A stretch of DNA of 64,000 bases from Erythroxylum novogranatense (GCA_029891385.1 CM057235.1:10535001-10599000); one strand, 5' to 3'. Counted from the first letter of the stretch, positions 12,487 through 25,000 are shown. Numbers and translations are program-made. The notes: generated by a model not told the origin, from the sequence alone.

Positions 12487-12611
12487 TGTTGACGGTGTTC
12501 TTTGTAGTTGGAGAAGGTGATATTAGCTAATTAGTCTCTGATCATAGTTGATGTACGTAGCCAGAGGCAGAGGGTGTTTTGTTATGGTTCTTGTGGAGCT
12601 CGAGTGTTGTG

Positions 12612-12619
12612 ATATAAAG
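12612..12619 (-). promoter_or_regulatory. Probable TATA box of the secreted-protein gene
   Basis: The minus strand reads CTTTATATCAC here. Transcription would start about 30 bases on, near 12583, giving a leader of about 95 nt before the ATG at 12486. Spacing is normal for a plant gene; the start site is inferred. Confidence 0.45.
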
Positions 12620-12795
12620 ATTGTTGTCATGATAGGATTTACTATTAATAAGGAGTTGCGTGATTGTGGTCTCACGGCAAGTGACATTCTAAAGCCGAGA
12701 ATTTCGCATGGTCTAAGGTTGAATAGCGTGATGTGACATCCCTTTGCCTTGACTTTGAGAGTGAGAGTCGCATGGATCCTAATCCTCCTGTCAAA

Positions 12796-13186
12796 GTTTT
12801 GAAATCTGTACCGGATATTGAACCGAAAATCTTATTGATTATCGGTTTGATCGGTTCGACTGTTTTAATCACTAGTTGAATTGGTATGACATCATAATTA
12901 TGCAATAATTATATTTAATTATATATAATATTAGTAATATTTTAAAAAATAGAAAAATATATCGAATAATATAAAAAATATTTAAAAATAAAAAGAAATA
13001 AAAAATTTATTGAATCAATAGTCGAACCGATCAAACTGGACCGGTTTGACCGATCAATTGATCAAATTTTATCGGTTCTCACTTATTCAATTGGGGACCG
13101 ATTTTTAAGAATTATCTGGACTGAATAGTCGATCAGTCACCAATAGAACCGATCAAACCGAACGATCCGATCCGAGTTTCAAAACA
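12796..13186. mobile_element. MITE-like element with about 19-bp inverted ends
   Basis: The left end GTTTTGAAATCTGTACCGG and the complement of the right end, GTTTTGAAACTCGGATCGG, are inverted copies with a few mismatches. Subterminal parts are rich in GGTTTGATCGGTTCGA and its complement, while the middle is very AT-rich and non-coding. About 390 bp. No clear target duplication was found, so the superfamily is uncertain. Confidence 0.6.
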
Positions 13187-13746
13187 ATGCCTCGTATTAA
13201 ACTATTGCTAGCAGGTCTTCAGATCACTCCAAATATACGTATTCCATCTTTCTAACCCCAAACAGGGGATTCAAATCTCAACAACCAATTATCTTTAAAA
13301 TAACATAATTCATTTAATATATTTTCAAAATTAGTGTTACTTTTACTAGAACAAGTAAAACGAGGCCAAATGAACAATTAGGAAACTAAACTACACTAAA
13401 ATCTCTGCCTAATTTGTCCATTCATGAATAGAACAAGTAAAAATAAAGTGCGTCGCCTGGTAACAGTTTCCAACCATTTCAAAATCATTATCCAATGAAA
13501 TGCTGGATATGGTCGAGGAATGAGTTGCCATATCGACAGGGTTCCATTGATACATGTGAGTGCCTAACTTCTTAGGTGACCAACGGCATACATATAAGAC
13601 ATCAGGATTCTTCATTTTCTTCCATAGACTGAAAACCTAACTGAAATTAATCACCTCCTAAATTTACAAAATGCCTTGTAAAGTGTGTTTCACCTAGACC
13701 CACGACTACTCAAGCCAAAAAAAAAAAAATTGTTTTTCCGAGCCAT
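13187..13746. other. 3' flank of LPXB
   Basis: No gene is recognised. The part next to the LPXB stop codon, including the A13 run near 13720, probably includes its 3' untranslated region. No certain polyadenylation signal could be fixed. Confidence 0.35.
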
Positions 13747-16700
13747 TCAGTTTTTAACATAGCATAGCATAGTAGACGCGGCTATCATGCTTGGAGTGAA
13801 AGTTGCAGAATTCCACTTCCCATCCTGTTCTTCCAAGTAGTTCATAACTTGTTTAGAAGGAGTCAGTAGCCTCATTACCTTTTCAGCACTAACAATCTGT
13901 TCTTCTTGGAGTGCCTTGTTATTCATTAGTTCCCTGCAGTAGAGCATAAGTCTCAAGTCAGAAAGTAAACAACGAAATCATTAAATTGAGCTCATGCAAT
14001 TACCAAGTCAACATTCAATGAACCAGAAATACTGGAATTTTTTCTTTTCTTTCGCACCCTGTTAATCACATACTAGAAATAGGAAGAAAAATCACAACTT
14101 CATTGGCAAGCAGATCTTACATAAGCATAGAAGATAGATTCGTGGCTGTGCATCCTTGAAAAAGAGCTTCAGGAATTATAGCTGAATCCATGAGTATATT
14201 GGGAAGAGACATGTAGGGTATCTTTGCTTTATACTTAATTATCCATTCAGTCAAAAGATGGGCTCGATAAGCAACAACACAGGGTAAGCGTCCAAGCAGC
14301 AATTCCATAGCCACTGTTCCTGAAGTACATAATGCCACCTTGCTGGCCTGCAAGGCATTGAGTTCAATCCAGTAACAACAATGAAGTTTACACCTATCTA
14401 GCTCATGTTTTCCAAATCTACACACTAGGAATGGTAAATGAGAAGCTTTGCATTTGGTACCCAGTTAGCAGGGTTCTCATTAAAAAAATGCCTAATTTAA
14501 GATCACAATCAAAACAGGAAACAATATAGCTATTTAGTTCCATCAGACACATGTGCCCAGGTACAGACTCTTGGGAGGCAGGGGAGACAAAATAGAAAAA
14601 TGGGAAAATATAAGGTACTTATTTATAGTATCTGCTACAGCTGAATTTAACAGAAAAGGGAATCAGGTACAGTCAATGGCAATTAACTACACCAAAGCGA
14701 TCTGGCAATGCGAATGAAACATTCAACAAAGTTATTTTATCCTCTTTTGCACCTTCAGAATGGAATTTACAGGAACTGGGAAACACTGAATTAGATAAAG
14801 TTAGTACTCTCTAGGAATTTCATTCATAAACGGCTATAAACCTTTCTTTTTATTTGATTTAAATATATGAACGTTCCTTACAGATAAAAATAAATAGGAG
14901 ACTTACACTGAATGCACAGTATTTAAGATGTAGATTTCCTCCTGGAATCAATACTATTGGCCCAGGCCACTTTTGAGTGACTTCATTTATATAGTTCTCC
15001 ACGTGCTGATTGGGAGCCACGTGAATGACTGTCAACAATTTGGGGAAGGATTCTTTTATCAGCTCTATAGTCTTGGTAAAAATGGAAAGCATCCGGCTAA
15101 CTTCTTGTAATCGGCTTCCAGGGAGCAAGGATATGACTGTGGCATCTACCAAATGCAAACTTGAAGTGTCAATACATAATATATGCACCAAAGAGCTCTT
15201 TTCTACATATAATAAAGATTTAAGACATAAGAAGTTTAATCACTGAGATCTAGGGTGATTGTTCCTATTAATCAAGCTCCTTAAGTACTCATTAGTAGAA
15301 CTATAACATTAAGCATTGTCTGATTGATAAATATACTTATCACAGGAAATCAAACCATGCCTCACATTTCACATTACCTGAAGGCACTGCATATTTACTT
15401 CTAAAATATGCACAATCCTTCTGTATCCTCCATCCATGTGGCTGCTTTCCCTAAATACGATACACAAATGGGTTAATACATAATAAAGTATTAGCATCAA
15501 CGAAAAACACAAAGAACTGAGTAATTTCAAAGAGTATGTAACTATGCATACCTGTACTGTGAAAAAAATATATAAGCAACGAAAAGAAAAATTAAGAAAA
15601 AGGCATGACTATTAAAGGGCTTGCGTTTATCTATAAATTACTCTACAATAAAAGAAAAGTTTTGATGTTGATTTTAACACTTCTTATTCTCTAGGACTCC
15701 CCATGTAGGTGGAGTGCCTGCCTAGCCTGTTGTAAGTATATAAAATCCACTAGATGATTGATCACTAGATTGAACATATAGTCCTCGCTATAATTTCCCC
15801 CAGACAAGCTGACAGTCAATTTCAAATATGATTTGTACTTTAATGGGCATTAGATTTGTTAAATTTTGAATGACTACTTCTTATATCCAACAAATATACC
15901 AAAAAAGTTTTCTAGAGCAACCAAATCTTTTATAAAAACAAACTCACATAAGCTTGAAGAATAAGTCTTTCTTAGGAACATTATGCATCTGTAGATCAAA
16001 CATACAAAAACTACTAACCAATTACCAAAAGTTATTAAAAGACAAATACATACCGAGTTCAACTCTAAAACATCTTCTAAAATGGGGTGGCCGACAAAGG
16101 TTGCATCCACCCCATTTGATTTACAAACTGTGTCCTCATTTGGAAGTATACAGAAAATATGATCCACAAAATTTGCAAGGCCTCTAAGTCTCGCTTCCCC
16201 ACCTTTCCATGCCCAAAATGAAGGTGCCACATAATGGTAGTGTACTGGGTAATTCTTTCCTTGTTGATTGCATCTAGCTGCAAAAACCATTTCTCCACAT
16301 TTCCTACCAGTAGACTTATGCATAAGTGATATGCAAGCAGAGATGGTAATAGAAAGAGGGCGGTTCACATTACCTCGTAACTGCTTTAGAAGACGAAAAG
16401 AAAAACCCTTGGAATCCACTGTCACAACAACATGAGGTTGAAAACAAAGGACATCCTCAATTGATTTTTTCAACTTAACCTGACATTTAAAAGATATTGT
16501 TTAGTTTCCAAAAAAAAAATGTTTAATTAGATTTGATTCATTGAAGAAAGTATGATAATTCACCCTATATACTCACCCTAAAATTATTCAAATGGGGTAA
16601 CAGCTCCCATATTCCCATCACAGCAATATCTTCAATAGGAAAAAGAGATTCCAATCCTTCCTTAGCCATCATTGACCTTATACACATAAAAATATAATTT

Positions 16701-17364
16701 TAAAGAAAGCATATTCTAGATCCACATATTTGTAAAATTTCTGCAGATTAAGTAGAAACAGCAATCACTTGTACTCCTAACGATACTCAAATCTGTAGAG
16801 CACATAACATTCAGAAGAAAGAAAGAACAGATGAAGGTGTTTTACGAATATATTATCAGCAAAAAAAGCAAGCATTAGATCATGATCTTTACCTGTTTAT
16901 ATGCCATCTACTTCTACTGATTAACTTACTAGATTAAACCATTTTTATGTTTCCTAGAAGAGCACTATGCCCTTAGAGCAGGGGCTGTAAAGTTGAACCC
17001 AGGACCTCTTGCCACCGAGAAGGGGGTGCCTACCACTTGGCTTCATATTCATCCTCTGAAAATCATTAACTATAATGGGGAAATTTTCAAGTGTTTTAAG
17101 TGCAGAGACAGTTGTTTACCCCCCAACACCTGAAAAGCGAACAGGAACAGGGCAGAGCTTTTTCAAGGAGGCCATAAGACGAGACCCAATAGTGTCGCCC
17201 GAAACCTCTCCAGCAACCACGAACACACGTAGTTCCCCATCTTCAACAGCCTTATCTACTAACGGTCTGCTACCAACAGATAAATACCTACTGGGTAAAA
17301 TAGGCAAGCGCAAAACAACTTCATCTTTTAAATTCCTCACGATTCTCGGCAGCACTCCAGCCAT
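13747..17364 (-). CDS. LPXB: Lipid-A-disaccharide synthase, mitochondrial (LpxB homologue), complete, eight exons
   Basis: GT19-family enzyme joining UDP-2,3-diacylglucosamine and lipid X to form the lipid A disaccharide; in plants the pathway is reported in mitochondria. Coding exons (minus): 17364-17120, 16676-16577, 16479-16374, 16277-16054, 15450-15378, 15145-14907, 14347-14121, 13933-13747. All seven introns are GT-AG, all phases agree, and the total is 1401 nt, 466 residues plus TGA, the usual length. Residues 1-44 are basic and amphipathic (MAGVLPRIVRNLK), a likely mitochondrial presequence. Family motifs: GEVSGDTIG (52-60), VDSKGFSFRL (about 136-145), HYVAPSFWAWKGGE (165-178), VGHPILED (212-219), LLPGSRLQE (256-264), CTSGTVAMEL (336-345), YRAHLLTEW (356-364). 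The start was chosen because MAGVLPRIV begins the basic presequence; upstream in-frame Met codons exist. No stop or shift seen, so it looks functional. Confidence 0.95.
16278..16373 (-). other. LPXB: LPXB intron 3, 96 nt, frame-preserving and stop-free
   Basis: The intron runs GTAATG...TTTTTGCAG. It is a multiple of three and contains no stop in the reading frame that spans it, so retention would add 32 residues between LLKQLR and ARCNQQ. The family alignment I recall has no such insert, so splicing is taken as the normal state. Confidence 0.8.
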
Positions 17365-18490
17365 TTGCTGATCATCACAAGCACAAAGCATGACAATCAC
17401 AAGTAATCCTAATCTAATCATAGGAAAAGGCGTGCATATTTGGGATGAAACCACATGCATATGTCAAGATAACAAGCATTGCTTCGACAGTCTCAAGTCC
17501 ACTAAATCCCAGTTGAACAAGTAAAAGTAAGCAAAGCAATTTGTAAATAAACCCTGTTCTTCAATATATGAGAAAAAGAGAGTAGACACAAAAAAAAAAA
17601 AAAAAAACAAGGTTTGTTGGACATATGAGTTCGCGTACCCTTTTTATTTAGTTAGGACCAGTGTGCATGGAACTGCTAATGTGAATCGTCTTTGCAATTT
17701 CTCTTTCTCCTTAGTTCGCGCTCGTCATTAACGCTCTTGGCCGCCGCTATTACCGATCTACCCATCCCTGCGGATAGTCTGTCCGCCTCCTACATCTGTA
17801 TTACTCATTCTGTCCAGAGGAAATGCTATGTGGTACGAGTAATCAAAATCAATTTAGTTTAATTCATACTAGCAGCTCCATTAAACAATTAATGGTAACA
17901 ACATTTTTAAACTTAATTCTAGGATAAATTCTCTACCTTGCACGCCTAATTCATAAAGATTCCAAAACATGAGAAGAAGTTGATCCAAGGATCTAGAATT
18001 ATGATAAATAAGGTTGGAATTTTCTGAAAACCCGAATTTTAAAAATAATAACAATCATAACATCATAGTAAATGTCTCACTAATATTCAAGATTTTGGAA
18101 AGCCTAAAAGTATCCTTTATTTATAAAGAGATTATTTTCATAGATTCATGTAAAAATAAAATTAATAAAATTAATAAACTAATACTTACAAATAAAAATA
18201 AAATATAAAATAGACATAAAAGATATTAAGAATAAATAAAAAATATGTATAAGAAAAATATAAAATAAGTAATAAAACAAATAATGTAATAAATATAGAA
18301 TAAGATTAAAAGATAAAGTAAGTAAATAAATATATAAACAAGAAGGTAGACAAATAAATAAACAAAGTCATTATAAGAAAACATTTAGATTAAGTAAGAA
18401 AATGTTTACGCTAAATAATTAGGAAAGACTACACATTAAATGTTTAGCCCAAATACAAGAAATAAGCCTAAAAAAAGGTTTAAAAGACTT
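17365..18490. other. Upstream region of LPXB and AT-rich spacer
   Basis: 17365-17900 should hold the LPXB leader and promoter. It includes an A19 run at about 17590-17608 and a relatively GC-rich patch at 17690-17830, typical of a plant gene 5' end, but no certain TATA box. 18000-18480 is extremely AT-rich with AATAAA-type short repeats and no gene. Confidence 0.45.
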
Positions 18491-18499
18491 ATGAGAAAG

Positions 18500-19153
18500 A
18501 GAAGGATCTTTCTATGTAAGATCTTTTACTCGTATCCTAATTGTGTTGGCCACTTGAATTAACACTTAATTCAAGTAAGTCAATAGCAGTATTTAGCAGC
18601 ATGTCATGACTCTCAATTGACTGAAAAGTCATTGGTTTAACTATGAACCCTTCGATACGCAATGTTATCATGCAATTAGTCCTTTCATCATCTATAACCC
18701 ACTTGGTTCAAAGTATGGTTAAAGTGTTAACTTCCACTAGACTGACTACGTCACATCTAGTCCAAGTGTTATTATATCTTGTCCTAAGAATCTCATTACT
18801 CTATGTATCATTAAAGACTCCCTTTATGACACATATCTACTCTAGTCAGAGACTCCTGAGTAATGATCTCGACAAGAAGTCATGAATGTCATCTCTTTTT
18901 ATTAGGAGTGGTGAATCCTTTATTGACTACTCAATTACCTCCATATACCTTAAGTTGTACCCAATCATCATCCTATGAGTAACTCTTGAAAGGCACCGAT
19001 GAATGGAGTCAAAGTACAAGATCAATATCTGAGATATCCTTGAACACCTCAAGTTAAAGGACACTTGCACTATTGCTATGATGAGAGTATCATTGACATT
19101 GAAATAAAATATCCATATGATTGTTTCATAGTAGGTCAATCTAATGTACTTAC
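18500..19153 (-). repeat. Left part of an older, diverged Copia LTR (host of the nested element)
   Basis: The order of blocks matches the middle of the LTR at 19154-21109: GTTGGCCACTT.AATTAACACTTAA, then CCACTTGGTT and GTATGGTTAAAGTGTTAAC, then CACCTCAAG, then GACACTTGCAC, ATTGACATTGA and CCATATGATTG. It stops at ATGTACTTAC, where the younger element is inserted. It continues at 28974. Confidence 0.8.
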
Positions 19154-19700
19154 TGTAGAAAAATCCCGGGAGGTACATCACATGTACCAGGTGCGGAAAA
19201 CAAAAATTTTTATCGCCGGGACCTTCCCGAAGGCCGGATCTATGTGTTCAGATGAAGATTCAAACCGAATAGCCATAGAGACTATCTCTAAAGGTATCCA
19301 CGCAGAGATCGAAAAACTAACCGGACAAACTCTTTGACCCGGAATAGCTAGAACAAAGTAAAGATCGCTAGACCTATCTCCGTCCTCGAGAGCTTGAGAA
19401 CGATGGAAAAGAGCTTGGAGACTTGGAGAACTAGAGATGATCGTGAGTTTTCTTTGAAAGCAACTTGAAAACTCTTTTCAAAAGCCTCCTCCCAAAGCCA
19501 CGAAGATCAAATCTCTACCATTTTCTCCATAAGTATTTCTCAATAATGAAGATGAGATGAGGATCGTATCCTCTCTTCTTTTCACCAACGAGTATCACCT
19601 ATCTACCTTTCTTTTTGTCATTTAGTCATTTAATGACTTTGGTGACTAAGCATGGAAATGGAAGGTTCTTCCATCTTCTCCCATCAATCCACGTAAATGC

Positions 19701-19731
<31 letters not shown>

Positions 19732-21109
19732 TATTTCTTTAATTAATTAATAATATATATATATATATATATATCTTGAAGTGGTTCATCATATTTGAAA
19801 TCTGCTCTCACGGCCATCAGCCCTTGCAGATCAAACAAATTCCTAAACCTTTCTTAGAATATTGATGTCGCGATCTCATCGGGACATATCTCGATCTCAT
19901 CGGGATCTATTTAATCCTAATGCTCTCCATAATGGAACTCACCAATACTATTTTACTGATTCTCTGAAACACTCTTACGCGTGTGACCCTTTCTTGTTCC
20001 TTGTTATGTTGGCCACTTAGATTAACACTTAATCTGAAAGCAAGTCACGAAGCGCGCGCTCAGCAACACATCACGACCCCAATTGACCGAAAAGTAATTG
20101 GTTTGATGAATTCATCACGAACCGATCACGAACCCTTCCATGTATAATTCTTGTGCAATTTGTCCTTTCAACATTCTATACCCCACTTGGTTATGAGTAT
20201 GGTCAAAGTGTCAACTCTTACTAGACTAAGTCTAGCCCAGTGATATCGGTTCTGCCTTAGGACTCATTACTTTATATGTCCATGAAGACACTTTTCATGA
20301 CATATTTATGCTCCGCCGAGACTTAAAGTAATGATCCCGACAAGAGGCAGTATCTCTTCGCTATCACGTAAGTGATGAATCCTCTATCGGCTACTCAATT
20401 ACCTTCAATACCTCAAGTCGCACTCCAAGCACCACCCTATGAGTAACCTCCGAAAGGCAACAAGGAATAGAGTCAAAGACATAATCAATATCCAAGATAT
20501 CCTCGAGTACCTCAAGTCTCAAGGATACTTGCACCATTCTTATGATGAGATTATCACCGACATTAGAATAGGACATCCATGTGATGATCTCATGGCGGGT
20601 CATCCAATGTACTTACTACCGCTAGTAAGCATCCACATGTCAACTCTAAATATCCCATATTTACGCTTCGAGATCCACCGCTTGATCCAATCAAGGAGTA
20701 TAACATATGTTAATGCATCCGGATTAATGATGTCCACCTCATTAATCCTATGACTAGGAGAATTTAGATATCGACATAATTGCACATGATAGGAATCTCG
20801 GGATTATGATCACATCATAATTTCCTTCATGCTATGTCATATATCATGGACTTCATTAATTTGATTAAAGATCAATATCAATTCATAAAAACATCAAATA
20901 AATGAAACATGCCTTTCTTTATTTATTCATAAAGTCCATGCATGACTATGAACAAAAGGCGCCAAAGGGATTGCCTTTGTGGCACTACTCTAACAATCTC
21001 ACTAAGATCAGATACGCATAAGTCGACTTACACGGTATACAAGTCGACTTATTAGTACCGAATGGTATAAGTCGACTTACATCTTCATACAAGTCGACTT
21101 ACACCTTCA
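19154..21109 (-). repeat. 3' LTR of the Copia element
   Basis: Plus-strand ends TGTAGAAAAATCCCGGG and ACACCTTCA; 1956 bp. It pairs with 27016-28973. It contains a long AT microsatellite (about 19700-19774), a 3' block of cataloguable AAGTCGACTT palindromes (21020-21100) and many single-base differences from its partner, several of which replace CTG or CAG by CG. Confidence 0.93.
21020..21100. repeat. Four AAGTCGACTT palindromes in the 3' LTR
   Basis: Perfect copies at 21020-21029, 21041-21050, 21069-21078 and 21091-21100. On the minus strand they fall in the first 100 bases of the LTR (U3), where enhancers would lie. Confidence 0.95.
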
Positions 21110-21124
21110 AATCTCCCACTGACC
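21110..21124 (-). other. Polypurine tract of the Copia element
   Basis: The minus strand reads GTCAGTGGGAGATT right before the LTR start TGAAGGTGT. The pol stop codon TAG, after YQGDWL-like sequence, sits at 21124-21126 and abuts it, the normal arrangement in this clade. Confidence 0.9.
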
Positions 21125-21126
21125 TA

Positions 21127-22701
21127 AAGCCAATCGCCTTGGTATCTAATACCATAAGCGAGTACATGAGAATCAAAACTCTTCGTGACAATGGCTTCAC
21201 AACGAATCAGCAATGTTACGCTCTGTGAATTCTCTCGATCGCGACATCACCTCCGCAATGATCTCTCGAATCGATGATATCTGCGAGTACGTGTTTAGAT
21301 CGTTGGTGAGACCTTGGTTCCTTTGCTCGAGCAATAGCCCCATTGTTGTCACAATACAACCGTATGGACCCATCACACCTAGGAACCACACCAAGTTCAA
21401 GAATGAACTTTTGATCCAAATACTTCCTTTCTTTCACGCTCACGCCTCGATGCAAAGAATGTACTCGCCTCGGTTGTCGAATCGCCATCGTCTCTTGTTT
21501 GGAACTCTTCCAACCGATCGCCCGCCGCTCAATGTGAAAACATAACTTGACCGGAATTTTGAATCATCCTTATCGATTGAAAACGGCATCCGTATGCTCG
21601 CTCACTGAGATTTTCATCTCCATATATCAAGAAAACATCCTTAGTCCTTCGCAGTACTTGAGGATATTCTTGACACCACCCAAAGACCCTCACCAGATCC
21701 GATTGGTATCTCGCCGTGACACTCGAGCATACGATACATCGGCCTCGTCATAACATAGCATACATGATCGATCCTACTGCAGACGACACGGATCGATCCA
21801 TACGCATCCTCTCATCTTGTGTCTTAGGAAACATAGATTTCGAGAGTGTTATCCCATGAGACATGGGAAGAAACCCTCTCTTGGATTGCTCCATGCTAAA
21901 CCTCTTTAGCATCTTGTCTATGTACGATGATTGTGAAAGACCAAGCAACCTCTTCGATCTATCTCTATAAATCTTTATCCCAAGGATAAAAGTTGCTTCA
22001 CCAAGGTCTTTCATCGCAAATTGTTTGGACAACCAAATTTTAACTGATTGCAATATAGAAACATCGTTTCCGAGTAATAATATGTCATCTACATATAACA
22101 CAAGGAATACGATTGCAGTCCCATTAACCTTCTTGTACACACAGTGTTCATCCGGATTTTGTGAGAAACCAAACTTTTTGATTAACTCATCAAAACAGAT
22201 GTTCCAACTCCTGGATGCTTGCTTCAATCCATAAATGGATTTCTGAAGCTTGCATACCTTTTCGCCATCGATGGAAGTGAAGCCCTCTGGTTGTGTCATG
22301 TACACATCCTCGACCAGATTTCCATTAAGGAAAACTGTCTTCACATCCATTTGCCATATCTCATAATCATAATGAGCGGCAATGGCTAGGAGTATCCTAA
22401 TGGATTTAAGCATTGCTACGGGGCTGAAGGTCTAGTCATAGTCAACTCCTTGTCTTTGACGAAATCCTTTGGCCACAAGCCTTGCTTTATAAGTAATCAC
22501 ATTACCATCCACGTCGGTTTTCTTCTTAAAAACCCATTTGCACCCTATAGGTTTTATCCCTTCAGGTGCATCAACCAAAGTCCATACTTGGTTTTGGTAC
22601 ATGGAATCCATTTCAGCTTTCATGACACAAAGCCATTTTTCAGACTCTGAACTTTTCAGAACCTCTTCATAGGTAGCAGGCTCATCATCTTCTATGAACA
22701 A
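21127..22701 (-). pseudogene. Copia reverse transcriptase and RNase H, with one nonsense codon and shifts
   Basis: 22701-22432 gives the start of the domain: MDSMYQNQVWTLVDAP, PIGCKWVFKKK, YKARLVAKGF. An in-frame TAG at 22432-22434 replaces the residue after VDYD, then TFSPVAMLKSIRILLA follows. 22413-21748 is open and contains QMDVKTVFLNG, the catalytic VLYVDDILL, MKDLGEA and LGIKIYRD. RNase H (about 21490-21190) shows FILELGVVPRC, YCDNNGAI and RSHQRSKHV but is broken by single-base losses. The conserved YVDD shows descent from an active enzyme. Confidence 0.92.
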
Positions 22702-22872
22702 TACGTCATTCTGTTCACTTACGAGAAATCCATATCTCTAGAACAATGCGTATCCTCTTGGCCTCTGAACTTCGTGTGTAGTAGAAGGTTAAATCACTTT
22801 CATCCGAATGAGTGATGATCTCGAGTTCGAGCAATTGATTCGTATCTTTGAGCATCTTGAACTTCTTCAAGT

Positions 22873-23810
22873 TCAACTTTGCTCCCATGTCTTCTTCAGA
22901 CGAAACTCTTTCTCTAAGAAGACAAGATGCTTTGAAACAAACACCTTTTGTTCCTCAGCAAGGTAGAATTGATATCCCATGGTCTCTTTAGGATATCCTA
23001 CAAATAAACACTTGTCAAACTTTGCTTCAAGCTTATCTGACTGAATCCGCTTCACGTAAGCAGGACAACCCCAAACTTTCAAATGAAAAAGATAAGGTTT
23101 TCTGTTAGTCCACATCTCATATGGAGTAATATCAACTGTCTTAGAGGAACTCTGCTTAACAAGTAAGCAATTTGTCTCTAGCGCATACCCCAAAATGATT
23201 TTGGTAACTGCGAAACCCATCATTGATCGTACCATGTCCAACAAGGTTCGATTTCTCCTTTCACCACACCATTGTCTTTGTGGTGTGTAAGGAGGAGTCC
23301 ACCGAGATAAAATGCCATTATCTACGAGATAATCTAAACTGTTGGTCTAAGTATTCTCCACCACGATCGGATCGTAATGCCTTGATACTTTTACCAAGTG
23401 GTTTTCTACTTCATTTCAATTGTTTGAACTTTTCAAACGCTTCAGATTTGTATCTCATCGAGATACAGTACCCATATCGAGAATAATCATCGATAAAGGT
23501 AATGAAGTAACGACAACCACTTCTAGCATGGATGGACATCGGACCGCATACATCCAATGTATTAGGTCTAATGCTCCATCGCTTCGTTCACCCTTTTCCT
23601 GAAGGGTAACTTAGTCATCTTGCCTAATAAACAAGATTCGCATGTGTCATATGATTCATAATCAAATGACCCTAAACTGCCACTCTTATGGAGTTTAGCG
23701 ATGCGTGTCTCATTTATATGGCCAAGCTGACAATGCCATAAGTAAGTTGACTTTAAATTATCTCTTTTATGCCGTTTGGTGTCATTGACATTCATAATTG
23801 GATGAGACAT
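22873..23810 (-). pseudogene. Copia integrase with GAG-pre-integrase zinc domain, frameshifted
   Basis: 23810-23568 encodes the pre-integrase part: WHCQLGHINETRI and CESCLLGKMTKLPF, the H-H-C-C zinc motif. A one-base loss near 23545 breaks the frame. The core then reads FITFIDDYSRYGY, RYKSEAFEKF and ALRSDRGGEY, with catalytic Asp residues present. 23244-22873 gives the end of the core and the C-terminal part, including TPYEMWTNRKP, LKVWGCPAYV and KCLFVGYPKETMGY. Confidence 0.9.
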
Positions 23811-24235
23811 ATCTAATATGTAAATACCATTGCATAATGTACCAAGATACCATAAAGCATTCCATTAAATTAATAGAACAACCATTGCTATTAAAATTCA
23901 AATGGAAACCAAATTTATTTAAACAAGAAATGATAATATGTTCTTTTTCAAAACGGGTACAAAATAACAATCATCCAATTCGAGTACAAGCCCGGTGGGA
24001 GAGACAAAACATAGGTTCCTACTAATGCAAAGAACTCTTGCTCCATTTCCAACACGCAGTCTACTTCTCCTTCATGAGTCGCTCATCGTCCTTAGGCCCC
24101 GTGATATCATTACATATGTGAGCCACAACCAAGATCAAATACCCAAATGTTGTGATCGAAACAGATTAACCTCGATGACAAACATACGAAAGTAGTTGAG
24201 GCATCGATGCCTTCTTACGCTTCGATGACTCCAAA

Positions 24236-25000
24236 TAGACTTTGCAATTGCGCCTCCAATGGTCATCTTTACCACATGGAAGCAAGTTCCTTTCGGGCGA
24301 CTTCTTTGGTCTTCTTATTGATGGCGCTTCCCTTTGGTTTCTTGGCCTTCTTCTTCTTTGGGTTCTTTTCTTCTTTGAATCGAAGAAGAAGCGACCACCA
24401 TTAGCACTTGCTTACTATCATTCTTGATAGTCCTTTCATTGTCTTGAGCAGATTGATCAACTCGGTATTGTTGTGGATATTTGGTTCATCCGATAGTTTA
24501 ACACGAATCGTGAATAACTCTCGGACAATCCAACCGTAATTAAGTCTATACTTAACTCATAATCCATTACAAAACCTAAGACGGCCAATCTCTCAATATA
24601 GTCATTCATCTTGGGGCATCTTGCATGTGAGATGTCCTGGAGCCATCTTTAATGGTGAAGAGAAGTCTTGAGGTCTCGAACCTTTCGCATCGAGCTTGCT
24701 CATCAAACAGCTCCAAGATGAAATACTATAGTGTGAGCATCCATAGACTCGTCTTTACGCAACTCGGTGACATCGAGGCAAGCATAATGCAAGTAGCCAT
24801 GTCATCGTCCTTTAGATCGTCGATATGCCTTCGATCCTCATCGAAGCATCGACAAGCAGTGCATCTGGAAGTGGAACATCTAGGATGTATCCAGTTCCTC
24901 GATCGAGAACAATTCTCGATTCCTTAGCGATCAAGAAAATTCGGTCCGATTAACTTGTTGGAATCCATTAGCGGCGTAAGTTCACATTGGAAGACATCTT
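24236..25000 (-). pseudogene. Copia gag with CCHC zinc knuckle, frameshifted
   Basis: The minus strand at about 24285-24240 gives CGKDDHWRRNC, the knuckle. Upstream (about 24720-24600) fragments in alternating frames resemble the UBN2-type gag (QARCERFETSRLLF, then a shift, then HMQ). Several single-base shifts interrupt it. The acidic/basic linker between knuckle and protease is not well resolved. Confidence 0.7.

Noticed and set aside
12796..13186. Possible Gypsy LTR fragment rather than a MITE
   Set aside because: The inverted rather than direct arrangement of the ends, and the small size, fit a MITE better.
15874..16473. A 199-residue open frame on the minus strand
   Set aside because: It is LPXB exons 3 and 4 read through the stop-free intron 3 and on into intron 4; the spliced model fits the family better.
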